Source: Orthosia cruda (taxonomy: Eukaryota; Arthropoda; Insecta; Lepidoptera; Noctuidae). From it: a DNA stretch of 64,000 nucleotides. The notes beneath the pieces were generated by a model that ran no database searches, was not told where the DNA came from, and was given only the letters and a program-made list of their open reading frames with translations. Shown piece by piece: positions 43,201 through 54,405 of the stretch. The position numbers and the translations under genes were made by a program. The stretch's first letter is position 1. Each line of letters begins with the position of its first letter. Where the stretch lies: contig OZ059826.1 of assembly GCA_964057195.1 (NCBI GenBank), forward strand, positions 24,428,001-24,492,000, in the 5' to 3' direction.

Positions 43201-43886
43201 CTGTGGTCTGAGCAAGAAGGCTCGTCCGATACGTGCCAGTTTGTGATAAGGTTTGTCGCGTTTTCTGTAGCGAGTGTTAGGTCTATAATCGTTTGCCCGC
43301 GGACCGTGACCCAAGTGGGTTCTGAGCCGCGGTTAACAATGTTAAGATTAGTGGAGAATAAAAAGGTGGATAGTACCTCTCCTCTGGAGTTCGGTGTGTC
43401 GCTGCCCCAGAGTAGGTGGTGGGCGTTTGAGTCGGTGCAGATGATCAGGTCCAAACCGGCGCGCTCACAGTGCTGCACCAGGTCAGCCAACTCCTTTGGT
43501 GGGCAGTCTGTGTCCTCACATGGCATGTATGCCGAGGCCAGTACAACATCCGGGACGCTACCTTCGGTCTGGAGCCTGACAGCTGTCAGGTCTCTGGAAC
43601 AGAATTGGGTCAGTGACGTGAAGGGAATTTCGTTGGGTATGTAGATGCAGGTTCTTGGCTTATCTGAGCCATGTGTGTCGAGAATTATCTTACCTCCGAT
43701 GTTACCGAGGCCACATATTCTGTTGTTCCTGATCCACGGCTCTTGGATCAGTGCGATGGTTCGGTGCTTTACCTCCAGTGCCCTGCGTAAGCTAGCCGTG
43801 GCAGTCTGGCTATGTTGGAGGTTAGTTTGGATGATGTTGAGGGGTGGGGATGGAGGTGTGGTAGGGTTAGTCGGAGTTGGAGCCAT
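40252..43886 (-). pseudogene. ORF2: endonuclease, reverse transcriptase, RNase H (one frameshift)
   Basis: From ATG 43886. The APE-type endonuclease spans residues about 14-240: IQTNLQHS, ALIQEPW (catalytic Glu), ASAYMP, TDSNAHH and SDHRR. The RT has FIPKPGK, KAYRPISLTSF, AFIDIEGAFDK, GCPQGGVLSPLLW and the catalytic YADD near residue 675. The first frame ends at 41697. The remainder is open from 41814 to 40252 one frame off, which fits loss of one A in the CGAAAAAG run near 41712. That part carries the thumb (TKYLGIYLDKQLNW), RNase H (RVYTDGSKTDSGTGVGVF; QWIKGHSGSLGNDAADELA) and a C-terminal Cys/His motif (CRACMETEETVTHVLFEC). The rest is intact, so inactivation is recent. Confidence 0.92.
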
Positions 43887-44859
43887 CAGATAGTCTCTCC
43901 GTCTCTACCTCTCTGTAGTTGTCGTCGTGTCGGTCGCCTGGGGACGAGGCAAGGAGCTGCTCGTTCCAGCCAGGTGATGCGGGCGGTAAGATGTCGGCGT
44001 CATCGGCCATTGCCGCTCGGGCCATCTCCTCCTCGAGCTGGACAATGTCCGTGTCGCTTGTCACAGTCGTTGTCGGTTCCGTCGTCTGTTCTGATGGTTT
44101 TCCATCTGTGCTGTCAGTCTGGGTGTCAGAGGGTCGGGTCGTGGGCCAGAAGCGCACGTATATCGACCCTAAGAGGTACGATATCCGTCGCTCCCGCCCC
44201 AGGACCTTTTCGGCTTCCTTCGGTGGCAACCCCAGGGTCAGGTAAGTACCGTGGCGGTCGCCACCGACGGTTGTCGCCCTGTACAGTGACCACCTGCTGA
44301 TGTCATACCAGGTATTCTGACGGATCAGAATACCATGGAGCCTGCCCACGTCACCTCTGTAGCGAGGGACGAAGAGCGAGGCTCGGACACGGGTGGGCAC
44401 GTCGGTCTGTTTCATTACCGTCAGTGTAAGGTCGTTGTCGGGAAGTTTGATGTGGGGAACATTCTGGGTCAGCCAAGTCAGAGCATTTTCGTCTTCGCAC
44501 CACAACTGCACCGTGCCTTCCGCTACCCGTGGGTATCCTCGGAAGGCCGGGAGTAGTGTCGTCGAGTCCGTGTCCAACAGTCTGTCCTCCAGTGCGGTTT
44601 TAATGTGCTCAGCCTCTTGTCTGGTCAGTTCTCTGCCGGGGTGGGGAAGGCAGATTGCTACCGCCAGCCGTGCAGGAATATCCTTCGTGGCCCGCGCGTA
44701 AGTTCTCTGCCCCCCCTGAGCGGAGTGAGTTTTCACCCGTTTGGCGTCCCCCTGAAGTGTACTTGGCGAGGCAGTGTCGTCAGGGCGCTCCCTCTTCAAT
44801 GGCGCTGTCCCACTTGGTCCAGGCTGTGGGATTGGGGAGCTTGGCACAGTCTTATTCAC
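43867..44859 (-). CDS. ORF1 of the I-type retrotransposon
   Basis: Complete 330-codon ORF. The N-terminus is Pro/Ser-rich with a basic patch (LKRERPDD, DAKRVKTH). The middle, about residues 65-240, has a compact domain (AICLPHPGRELTRQEAEH, FRGYPRVAEGTVQLWCED, ALTWLTQNVPHIKL) resembling the DUF4780-like domain of insect retroelement ORF1 proteins. The C-terminus is acidic. No CCHC zinc knuckle is visible, which is unusual for I-superfamily ORF1. It presumably binds element RNA; this is inferred from position. The stop overlaps the ORF2 start by 20 bases. Confidence 0.8.
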   Translation of the reverse strand: MNKTVPSSPIPQPGPSGTAPLKRERPDDTASPSTLQGDAKRVKTHSAQGGQRTYARATKDIPARLAVAICLPHPGRELTRQEAEHIKTALEDRLLDTDSTTLLPAFRGYPRVAEGTVQLWCEDENALTWLTQNVPHIKLPDNDLTLTVMKQTDVPTRVRASLFVPRYRGDVGRLHGILIRQNTWYDISRWSLYRATTVGGDRHGTYLTLGLPPKEAEKVLGRERRISYLLGSIYVRFWPTTRPSDTQTDSTDGKPSEQTTEPTTTVTSDTDIVQLEEEMARAAMADDADILPPASPGWNEQLLASSPGDRHDDNYREVETERLSDGSNSD

Positions 44860-44937
44860 TTTTCGTGAAGCTCCAGCGCGCTTGCTCCTGGTGTGTCTGG
44901 GTTTAGGTCCGTCGTGAGTTCTGTTAGTGTCTTGAGG

Positions 44938-45606
44938 TTAGTTTGCGGTTCTGGTAGATTCTGTCGCGTGCGAAGGCATTTCGCTCTGGGTTGCCCCTTC
45001 GCGTACCTGCCTCCGCTCGCTTATGTTCGCGTCCGGTCGCTTTTCGCGCTGGGTTTCCCCTACGCGTACTTGCGGCTGGTCGCGTGGCCCCGGGTCCGGC
45101 CGCTTTTCGCGCTGGGTTGCCCCTACGCGTACTTGCGACTGGTCGCGTGGCCCCGCGTCCGGCCGCTTTTCGCGCTGGGTTTCCCCTACGCGTACTTGCG
45201 GTTGGTCGCGTGGCGCCGCGTCCGGCCGCTTTTCGCGCTGGGTTGCCCCTACGCGTACTTGCGGTTGGTCGCGTGGCGCCGCGTCCGGCCGCTTTTCGCG
45301 CTGGGTTGCCCCTACGCGTACTTGCGGCTGGTCGCGTGCCACCCCTTCAGCGTCCGATCGCGCTTCGCTCTGGCTTGCGCCGTCGCGGGTGTTGCGCTTT
45401 CGGTCGCCTACTTTTCTCTCGCGGGCCTGGATTTTTTCGCGCTTACTCAGCGGGCGTACTCCATCCACTACAGCCAGGAGAGTTGTGGAACTGCCAGTTC
45501 TAGCATCTTTCCCCTTGTCTGTCTGTCCGTGCTGGTCTGGGTCATCGTCTGGGTAATTTGTGCTGCTCCGCACGACGCTCTGTTGCCAGGGGTTCGTGGG
45601 AGGCAT
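44938..45606 (-). CDS. Possible leader ORF with 21-residue repeats
   Basis: An open frame of about 222 codons from the first ATG at 45606, ending 78 bases upstream of ORF1. Residues roughly 90-205 are five 21-residue repeats (RDQPQVRVGATQREKRPDAAP-type), highly charged and low in complexity. The 63-bp unit keeps all frames open on both strands, so openness alone proves little. It may be an extra N-terminal or ORF0-like protein, or untranslated leader. Confidence 0.35.
   Translation of the reverse strand: MPPTNPWQQSVVRSSTNYPDDDPDQHGQTDKGKDARTGSSTTLLAVVDGVRPLSKREKIQARERKVGDRKRNTRDGASQSEARSDAEGVARDQPQVRVGATQREKRPDAAPRDQPQVRVGATQREKRPDAAPRDQPQVRVGETQREKRPDAGPRDQSQVRVGATQREKRPDPGPRDQPQVRVGETQREKRPDANISERRQVREGATQSEMPSHATESTRTAN
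45000..45355 (+). repeat. 63-bp tandem array in the retrotransposon leader
   Basis: The motif CGCTTTTCGCGCTGGG occurs at 45038, 45101, 45164, 45227 and 45290, exactly 63 bp apart, with degenerate units on both sides. The array is GC-rich and contains many CpG. Repeated 5' leader arrays can act as promoters in LINEs (known for other elements; inferred here). Confidence 0.92.
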
Positions 45607-46331
45607 ACACCGTGTAGCGGGTGTCAAAGTCGGGATCGAGTCTGTGGGCGCGTTGGACGCAGCCGAGGTCGGGTTTATGGACGCGTTTGTCGCAGCCTGT
45701 GTTGTGGGCGCTAAGTCAGCAGCGGCGGCATAAGTTGGTCAACTATGCAGTTTGATGCTCCCCCCATAATACGATGGGAGCTAACCACCGAAGTGGTACA
45801 GGATTCCCCGGCTTGGCCGGGACCCACTTGGGTACTTAATTCGTCATTCTGCATGTTCATGTCGTAGGGGGGTGGGCTTTTTTGGGACCAAGGTTACCCT
45901 TCCTTGGGGACCGACGGGATGAAGGGGATAGGAGGGAAGGAATTTGGTGGATAGAGGTGTGGGTCTCTAGGGGGGTCACCCTAGGCCTGGGAGTTGACCT
46001 AGGGATTAAGGAACGATGGGATGTGTGTGGATAGGAAGGGATGGCTTGTTTGGGTGGTGGGCACATAGGAAAGTGGGGTAAGGGTTACCCTAGGCCTGGG
46101 GTTTGGCTTTCGGGAACTTCTCTTGTCCGGGATCTTTTTATCAGATGCCCCGACCACAGGATCACCAACAGCAGCTGTAGCCGCCATCAGTAGATCCCGC
46201 AGCCGGGGTTGGGCTATCCGCAACCTGCCCACCCGCTCGGTTGCATGAGAAGAAGTGCCTGGCAGTCCGGGTCGCCCCACCACGGATGTACGTGTACATT
46301 CGCGTTGGGTCGATCCAGCGTCCCCCGAGTT

Positions 46332-46806
46332 GACGACTGTACCTGGCAACATACAACACGCGAACGCTCGGGACCGACCGACCGAGAAGATAGCCGAACT
46401 CGAGGAAGAGTTGAGTAGGTTACGATGGGGTTTCTATGATACTATTATACGGTTATCTGAAGTCCGAAGAGTGGGGGAGGACTCGATAATCCCTAAATCC
46501 GGTAAACTGCTCTACATCTGAGAGGGCGACCGGCAGTCCCAGGGCGGTGTCGGGTTTATCGTCCTCAGGTCCCTTGTGACTAACGTGGTGAGGATCGAGA
46601 GTGTGTCGATCAGGGTAGTATACCTTATACTGAGAATATGTGTTCGCTAAAGATCATACAGGCTTACGCCCCGACCTCGGCACACCCCGACGATGAAGTA
46701 GAGACCATATATGAGGACATTTCCAGAGCCATGCATGGTCATAAAATTCACACCGTGGTCATGAGGGACTTCAACGTGAAACTGGGCAAACGAGACGATA
46801 ATGAGT
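46332..46806 (+). pseudogene. RTE-clade endonuclease (right of nested insertion)
   Basis: The endonuclease begins at the duplication: ATYNTRTL, then EKIAELEEELSRLRW, LSEVRRVGEDS, QSQGGVGFIV, SLKIIQAYAPTSAHPDDEVE and DFNVKLGKR. These are the RTE-clade APE endonuclease blocks. Stops and frameshifts occur. After GKRDDNE the sequence jumps to the RT end, so the core of ORF2 is deleted. Confidence 0.8.
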
Positions 46807-46859
46807 GAGTGGGCCAATTTGGATTTCGATGACGAAACCACCGAGGTCACCTATCGACC

Positions 46860-47540
46860 GCAGTAGAGTTTCCGAAAGAGTTGGTCTAAAAATGAACATG
46901 GACAAAACCAAGGTGATGTTGAATGCCCATATTGCACCCACTCTTAGCAAAGTCGGAGACTCTACACTTAAATTTGTGGACTATTATGTCTACCTGGGAC
47001 TAACGATCCAGTTGGACCTACCAACTTCGAGAAAGAGGTCAACCGTCGAATCCGATTCAGCTGGGCAGCGTTCGGGAAATTGCGCGGTATCTTCTCGTCC
47101 AACTTACCACAGTGTCTCAAGATGAAAGTCTATGACCAGTGTGTGTTGCCGGTGATTACTTACGGAACAGACACGTGGTTGCTCACAATGGGCCTCATCA
47201 GAAAGCTTTAAGTCACCCAAAGGGCAATGGAACGGGCTATGCTCGGAGTTTTCTTGCGTGATTGAACCAGAAATGAAGATATCAAGAGCAAGCAAGAGAA
47301 CCAAGGTTACCGCCCGATAGGTTATAGCCCGAAGAATTGCCAAAGTTAAGTGGCAGTGTGCATGGCACATTGCTCGCAGAACGGATGGCCGTTGGGGCCG
47401 AATGTGAATGTGAATGGTGGCGATTGCGTACCGGAAGATACAGCCGGAAGGCCTCCCTCTAGGTGGAGCGACGACCTGCAGCCGTATTGCGTAAGTGAAT
47501 ACGGCAATGCAAAGAGTTTGACCGCCATCCAATCGACCAA
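46860..47540 (+). pseudogene. RTE-clade reverse transcriptase C-terminus
   Basis: GLKMNMDKTKVMLNAHI and VDYYVYLGLTIQLD are followed, after frame changes, by CLKMKVYDQCVLPVITYGTD, VTQRAMERAMLGVFLRD and RRTDGRWG. This is the normal RTE ORF2 ending. Confidence 0.85.
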
Positions 47541-47694
47541 AACGACCGAATCCACATCGCGTCATTCATCTCGCATGTGATTGGTCGATTGGATAGCTTT
47601 GGCCGGTGGGCCGCTCCTGTCCGACAGCCGAGCGGGCCCGGGCCACTGTCTGACCAGCCCCGGAGACGGACTCCAGCTCCATTTGCCCTTATTT

Positions 47695-48135
47695 GTTAGG
47701 GTTCCGTACCCGAAGGGTCCTAACAGAGCTCTATTGCTGTCACTCACGTGTCTATCTGTCTGTCGTCTGTCACACAGGTTTTACAGGTTTGGAATGGAGG
47801 AAATATGAGAAGACACCAAAGTCTTGGGAGTCTTAACTATTTTTAGGGTTCCGTACCCAAAGGGTAAAAACGGGACACTATTACTAAGACTTCGTGGTCC
47901 GTCTGTCTGTCTGTCTGTCTGTCACCAGGCTGTATCTCAGGAACCGTGATAGCTAGACAGTTGAAATTTTCACAGATGATGTATTTCTATTGCCGCTATA
48001 ACAACAAATACTAAAAACGGAATAAACTAAATATTTAAGTGGGGCTCCCATACAACAAACGTATTTTTTTTGCGGTAATGGTACGGAACCCTTCGTGCGC
48101 GAGTCTGACTCGCACTTGGCCGGTTTTTTTTACTT
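47695..48135 (+). repeat. GGGTTCCGTACCC dispersed repeat, two partial copies
   Basis: A first partial copy starts TTAGGGTTCCGTACCCGAAGG near 47697. A fuller copy runs from GGGTTCCGTACCCAAAGGG at 47848 through CTGTCTGTCTGTCTGTCACC to CGCGAGTCTGACTCGCACTT and GGCCGG at 48120. The inverted copy is at 35370-35655. Confidence 0.8.
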
Positions 48136-48384
48136 GCCATTGACTTATGAACTTCAAATTTGGTCATAATGTTTATTATTACATATATTTTACTAACAAA
48201 TGCCAATATATTGACAAATCAGCATTTTCTTTGAGCCGCGTAATTTTGTGATGTTCTTAGATCAATACAAGCGACCGCACTGGCGGTATTTTTCTGCTAC
48301 AATATGTGCTCGGGTAAAAACCACACTATATTTTGTGATGTATGAGTTTGTTCTTGCGGTTTATTGGTCTATGTAATAACAGCC

Positions 48385-48440
48385 GCATGGCTCGATCTTC
48401 AAGGTTAAGCAAAGCAAAGTTGGATAGGTGACCATCTTTA
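48385..48440 (+). repeat. Single 5S-rRNA-like repeat remnant
   Basis: GGTTAAGCAAAGCAAAGTTGGATAGGTGACC resembles a shortened version of the 3' half of insect 5S rRNA and the array at 63440. Confidence 0.4.
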
Positions 48441-48629
48441 CTTAGCGAGATTATTCCTTGCCTTATAAAGCACGGTAAGCCTTGGTATTTGACAGTAGTT
48501 ATGGATAGTCAGACGCCAGGCAATCTGACACCAGTCTTGCTAAGGTATTACCCAGTTACTGAGTTGTATTGTAAAATACTGGTACAACATTCGTTGGGGA
48601 AAAGGCTAGGCAGATTGATTGATTCTTTT

Positions 48630-49715
48630 GATTTCATGTCGATAAAGTGTGTACTAGTAAGTGTATAATAATTGAATTTAACTCAAACATAGCCTCCGAT
48701 AATTACATTCACCCCTATTTCTTTTTTATCTTTGCCCGAGTCTGACGCTGGACTAAGGTTTTCTGAATCATAAGGCGGAGGTGCAGCTGCTCCCCCCCCC
48801 TCCCCCCCTAGAGATTCTAAAATGTTGCAAAATGTAAAGCAACCAAACCAAAGAGTCTTTGACTTACGGTAGAGCGATCATTTAGCAGCCACAGGAGACA
48901 GAAAACCTGGCTAGGAAGCACTTTGGGTGAAAATCGCCTCAATGGTCTGGCCATATGCACAGAAAACTTATTCATGGAAACTTACAAGATTTTCTTAATA
49001 AAGTAGTCGAAAAGTTTTCAAAAAACCCCCGAAGATTATGTTTTAATTAACCTAATCAAAAAAAAAAATTGGTCGGCCACTATAATATTAAAATCTGGTA
49101 ATTACAAAAAAATAAATACTCTGTATATTTAAATTCAATCCCCCAAATTATTTTATTCTATTTTTCAAATAAATGTACCTAATTATTTATTTATAAGTTT
49201 TATTTATTTTATAGTCAAGAACTCGTGAAGCTTTACAAGTTGGACTCTGTACCGTTATTATTACAATCGCTGTAGATGTAAGGCTCGTACTACAAGGGAA
49301 AAGCTGCATGTGCTCTCGACTTTACCTACGATTCATACTTTTCTCATTATCCAAATCAAGCAGAAAAGGCTAAGTACACTAGTTAGTACTTACAATTCGG
49401 ATGTTTCGTTCGGATTTACTCGGTTGGCGCCCATAGGATTCGTGAAGGGAACATCATTCATACAAATATTTGCGTATGAATGAGATGGATAATAATTAAC
49501 AACGGACGAATTTCTGCCTCTCATCGCTGAGATCCAGTCTCTGTAGTGTTAAGGTGACATTGCATTCCAGCAAGGTGAAGACTTATATCAGTTTTCAACT
49601 CGTTTCAGATGCAGATATAAATTGTTTGACTTCAATACATTTGTTAATAAAATTATAATTATTCAGATATTATTATTCATGATATTATCCCAGAATTAAT
49701 TCCAGGCACAGGAAC
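48630..49715. other. AT-rich DNA with a poly-C tract
   Basis: A run of C broken by one T lies at about 48792-48808. Nothing else recognised. Confidence 0.4.
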
Positions 49716-49800
49716 GTGATGATTGGTACAAGAAGAGAGAGGCCTGTGCTCAGCAGTGGGCGAAGTCGGGCTGTCGATGATCATGATGATGATTCCAGAA
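49705..49800 (+). repeat. LINE 3' tail (RTE-like)
   Basis: TGATTGGTACAAGAAGAGAG, AGGCCTGTGCTCAGCAGTGG and a GATGATCATGATGATGAT tail, the common lepidopteran LINE end. Confidence 0.75.
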
Positions 49801-50389
49801 TTTAGTATTACACATTGCTTTTGAACATATTATTACTGATTATTAGGCATTCATATAACATTCATCACCAATACCAATATGAGATATTTAGTTGCAACAT
49901 ACTACGAGAAGTCAGTACAGTAGATGAGTGATACGCCTTGCCAAGTGTACTATTTTGATATTAGTTTAATTTAAAAATATCACTAATACCGATATATTAG
50001 TTACAATAATAAAATATTTCCAGACGAATAATATAACCATAAGCCTCACCTACATACATATATATTATATATATATATATTACCTAATCTTGAGAAATAT
50101 CGTTATTACCTAACCTATCAATGTGTCAATTTTAGTTCCTGAGACGCTCGAGCGGGGCGCTTTGATTCAGCACAAAAATCAACTGTCATTTCATATTAAT
50201 ACAGTATATTTAGTGCAGCGTACTTGTTTAATAGAGGTCAGTGGTTTTCGAGGATAACTTTGTCGTTTATGAACCGATTTTTTTTCCTTTCCTTTTAACC
50301 TAGCCTAAGGAGTATGCTTTAGAAAGTCACCGGCACAAAAGCGGTGGAAGGCCCTTTAGTTCTTATGTGTTGTCATAGACGCTATGGTT

Positions 50390-50780
50390 AATTATAACCC
50401 AGTTCCAAAGTATTAAGGTAAACCCAAACCGGGATTATTCGATGAGTAAGAAATACCGCATAACGAACAGCAAATAGGCTAATATTTTCTGAAAGGCTTT
50501 TTTTAGTTCTTAATTTTATACCATAGGTGCTTCTCGATGACCTCACTCCATATGGAATGGTTGGCATATTATAACCTAGAAGATCCCCAGTAGACCGATT
50601 ACGGCGAAAGCCGTATTGGCGGTGACTAAGCATATTGTTAGTTCCTACTTCCTAGGTATGCCAGGTGATTAAAATTAAGTACACGTTACTGAGATGGGTC
50701 TGTAGTTGGCCGGGTCAGCTCGAATGCCCTTGTTGGGCACGGTCTGAAAATTTTTTTTAAGGGCACAGTGTAGCACACTT
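50390..50780 (-). pseudogene. Non-LTR reverse transcriptase fragment
   Basis: Minus strand: VPNKGIRADPANYRPISVT near 50740-50690, then after a gap MLSHRQYGFRRNRSTGDLLG near 50633-50575. These are RT blocks 1-3 of a jockey/I-superfamily ORF2. The rest is decayed. Confidence 0.75.
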
Positions 50781-50879
50781 GTGCACGAACATATTCACTA
50801 AACAATGTTTTCTGCCTCCAGTTGTTAATAGGGATGGGCAGGAAAACGAGAATCCGAAAGAATGCCGCGATTTTTTTTC

Positions 50880-51069
50880 TTCGTTATTGAACCAACATTA
50901 TCTTCCATTTTCTCATTACCTCAGTCGAGTCACAATTGAAACTTTGAGCCAACTCTTGAACGACGTTGTGTTTTTTGTTTCTATTTTTTGTAATCATTGT
51001 GACCCATAGTCGAAGATAAGTTTCAATTGTTTTAATATTTTTTTTAATTTTATCTTTCGTCCAATCCAT
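50880..51069 (-). pseudogene. MADF-like (Myb/SANT) domain fragment
   Basis: From ATG 51069 on the minus strand: MDWTKDKIKKNIKTIETYLR, LWVTM, HNVVQELAQSFNCDSTEVMR, KWKIMLVQ, then stop. The spacing of Trp and the VMRKWK end fit MADF DNA-binding domains found in insect transcription factors and transposon-derived genes. The usual end of the domain is cut by a TAA. It could be a relic or a single exon; no neighbouring exon was found. Confidence 0.5.
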
Positions 51070-51239
51070 ATTTAACCTGGTTAAACAATGTGCGTGAACA
51101 AATAAATGTTTTCTCTCCGGTAGCTGCAGCAAAACTGAGTTCACCAACAACAAGTGTATAGTGCTCGCCAAACTTCTGCGCCGACCTGGGGGGTTACCAC
51201 AAGCTCTTAGAGCGGTATCAATTTGACCTTGTTTCACGT

Positions 51240-52315
51240 TTTCGTACCATGACGTCGTTTAAGAAAGCTCAATTTGATAACGCTACGAAGTTTGCTTTTG
51301 TTTAGGTTTTGATAATATTTGGATACCGATTTTCTTATAGTTCATTCAAAATTCAAACCACAGCCTGCTTTTTGACAACCAGCGATATCGTTTTTACTAC
51401 AATTTTTGGTTTTGTTTGACAGTTAAAAAAAGTTGCTTTGGCGGGCTCGATTTATCAACATTTTCCAAAATATATACAAAAATTATCACTTCCGTGATCA
51501 TACGGTAAGTAAAACGTATTTATTTACGCATTTATTGGATACATAACCTCTGCCAATCCCTACAGAGCTACAGGCATCATGTTATGTTATTACCTATCTA
51601 CGTAGGTAAACTTGGCGATTGATTTGTGTATCTCATGCGATTTTAACATATGTGGACTAAATTTCTTGTTTGATTCTAGGTGGCGAATACATTATGAATG
51701 GCGAGTAAACCCATGAAATCATGGAGGGCAGTGCAGACGCTACGTGAGCCATCGCAACCTACTACCGCCGCGCCGTCAGCTTGTGTCTACCGACAATAAG
51801 CACAATGCTTGGGATAGATAACCAAAACAGCAGCACATGATATAATTAAAGGCTCTAAGTGTATAAAACTGTTCGAGTTCGAGGATAAATAAGAAATAAA
51901 AGAAAGCTGATAGAGGCCAACAAACGCATCGTGAAGCTGAGGGAGCTAAAATATATGAAACCTGTAAAACCTACGTACGACGAACGAAGAATGCATTTGG
52001 TGTTTTGTGATGCGTGTGCTAGTGTCTCACGTTATTGCTTATGGCTGCTTTGCTGTATTAATCCTTAATGTGCTTGTGATGACTGCCTAGTATTGTTGTG
52101 TGTGATAACCATGGACATAATCTCAATGGTGGTAGATAACTGATAACCATCTGCATCTTACCCGACTGCGTTAACAATATTGTGTGTTGGTTTGTGCACC
52201 TACTGTGATGTAATCAGGTAATAAATGTTTTTGCAGCTGGAGAATCAATATACTTTTATACCCCACGTGTTGTACATTATTTATTATTATCGTCAAACTC
52301 ATCCATTCTACTTAC
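51240..52315. other. Unassigned DNA
   Basis: No coding region, repeat or RNA gene recognised; CTACGTGAGCCATCGCAACC and similar mid-GC sequence near 51700-51800 may be an old mobile-element end. Confidence 0.3.
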
Positions 52316-52319
52316 CCTG

Positions 52320-52610
52320 AAAATATTCAAACAAACTCACGCCTCTTTCCCATGTGGGCAAGCAGAAACTACAACGCCACCTGCTACGGTCCTAACATAC
52401 CTACTACTTTTGCTTCATTTAAATCCATACATCTAGTCATACGAGGATACCGGTAATGAGGCCCTCAGCCTCTGACAGCCCACCTGACCTTTCTGGAGAA
52501 CATTACTAATTAGATCCGTGTATGACCTAGGACGTCCCCTACCGGGTGGCGTTTTCACTCACATCTGCCTTGTAAATATCTTTTCTTAGTCGCCTTTTAT
52601 TCATCATATA
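52320..52610 (-). repeat. Dispersed repeat, second copy of the 39560 family
   Basis: Shares CTCACGCCT-TTTCCCATG, GCAGAAACTA, GCTACGGTCCTAACATA and CATACATCTAGTCA blocks with 39600-39720. Decayed. Confidence 0.65.
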
Positions 52611-53427
52611 ACTACCTATATTTAGAGGTATTTACTATACTTAGTTAATTTATACGTAATACGTAGGTATGCCTATTTTAAAAAACCCCATCTGCACGCT
52701 GATAAAACAACGAAGTTTATGTAATACCTACCTACTCATGAAAGCACCTTAGTACATGAAGTGATAGTTAAGTACATCTAATAAAATTGACTAGTAAGTA
52801 CCTAAGATAACTAAACAGATTGTAAGTAAATGTCGAAGTAGTAATATATATATTTACTTCTTGTTAGATATTAATTAGAGTTGTAATTATTTTGTTTTTT
52901 ATCTAATTAGCATGTACAAACTTATATAATCCTAATTCGAATGTTAAAAGATGATAAAGATAGTTTTTAAATAATTGTCATGAGATACCTACATGTTAAT
53001 AATTACGCGCAGAACTTGAAAACATGATTTTTTGTTTGTGGAGATTTTTTGTTGAGGTTTGTGTCAAATGAAAGGTCTGGGTCTAAAACCATTTTATCCG
53101 TTTGAGTCATGTAAATCGGTCCACACGTTTCCAAGATAATCGCATATCATTATAATCAAAATGTAAACAAACCAGAATTTTTCGTTTTTGTTCTAAAAAC
53201 TTTTAATTATGGTAAAATGTGTAAATTTTATTATTGTAATTATATGTACGTGGTTAAAGCCTATCATTTAAGACCAAATTTGTAAGGATTATGTAGAAAA
53301 TTGAATAAAATACACGGCTCCAAAGATTTCGGCTAAGTCAAAATGAACGCAAAGGGTGGTCCATAAACACGCGGGCGTCAATTTGGGAATGACGGGCCAT
53401 TCTTTTTTTGTTGGTCTGAGCGGGCCA

Positions 53428-53470
53428 TATATAAGAAGGGAGACGGGCCACTGGACAGATGAATTCAGTC
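53428..53470 (+). promoter_or_regulatory. TATA box and initiator in an LTR-like segment
   Basis: TATATAAG at 53428-53435 and TTCAGTC at 53464-53470 lie within GC-richer sequence (53380-53720) unlike its surroundings. It may be a solo LTR or other retroelement promoter; no LTR ends were proven. Confidence 0.3.
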
Positions 53471-53799
53471 GCAGCCAGAGATTACTATTATAAACTGGTC
53501 GCAGCTCAGCCGGAAGGAGAAAAGCCGAAATCCGCGGAACCAATTCTCAAGAAAATCCGCCTTTTATTTCTGGTTCTTTCTTCAGTCAAAAACGTGGATC
53601 ATTGGGTTGTCCTCTCGTACTACCCTACATACGCATTCAGGGGTGCGTGGTGACGTGTGCCACCAGCTGAGTAAGTAGGGAACGCACGACAAACATAAGT
53701 GGGATACTGTCCCAGCGGGGGCGACCGTGGATAGGTACTTACAACATCCAGGCACCTTACCGCCACCGCAACAATATATATATGTGTACACATTTTACT

Positions 53800-54400
53800 T
53801 AATGTTATCTCTCCACTACCTTTGATAAATAAATCTGGTCAACATGACGAAACCAACTAATGCTGTCTTATTACATCAAACACTACAAATACTTCAATAA
53901 AATAAAACATAACACTGTTTTTAAACACAATTATTTATTAGGTAGGTCTACTTTGAACAGAAAATGCATTACTGATAAAGGGAATAAGTCATAGTTAAAT
54001 TAACATATTTCAACGAGCTCCATGCTGGACACATATCATTGTTTTCTTACACTCCAAGGAACATAGAACATTTGTAGTAGTCTAACCCCATGCTAACCTG
54101 TTTTATTTCAAGGCGGTTCTGGGGCCAAAATAGAAAGCGCTGGTTTTATTAAGTTCTTTAGCAAATTAGGATAAAACTGTAACTTAGAAAGAAAGAAAAA
54201 GTGTTTATTTGCCACAAAAAAAACATACAAATTCATCATCTCACTTTCTTCATTTCTTACTATTAGGTGCTTAAATAATTTACTGATTATTTCAGAATAT
54301 TTCTGGTTTTTGATGACATATACATGATGTCATGACTGTTCTCTAGAAACCAGGCCTATTACATAATATTTTTTTGGCAGTGGACAATGGTACTTTTTCT
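53800..54400. other. AT-rich DNA, nothing recognised
   Basis: No domain or repeat seen. Confidence 0.4.
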
Positions 54401-54405
54401 TACTT

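Larger units (their letters stand above)
40168..46331 (-). mobile_element. Nearly full-length I-type non-LTR retrotransposon (6.2 kb)
   Basis: Flanked by an exact 13-bp target duplication GACGACTGTACCT (40155-40167, 46332-46344), so both ends are known. Layout on the minus strand: a 1.47 kb 5' leader with a 63-bp repeat array, ORF1 (44859-43867), ORF2 (from 43886) overlapping ORF1 by 20 bases, a short 3' UTR and a TAATAACATAG-type tail. Truncated relatives are in mRpS7 intron 3 and at 37920. One frameshift in ORF2 disables it. Confidence 0.9.

Noticed and set aside
44893..45714. Plus-strand ORFs of 170-273 codons (Ala/Arg/Leu repeats)
   Set aside because: Antisense to the leader array of the minus-strand retrotransposon; open because of the 63-bp period.
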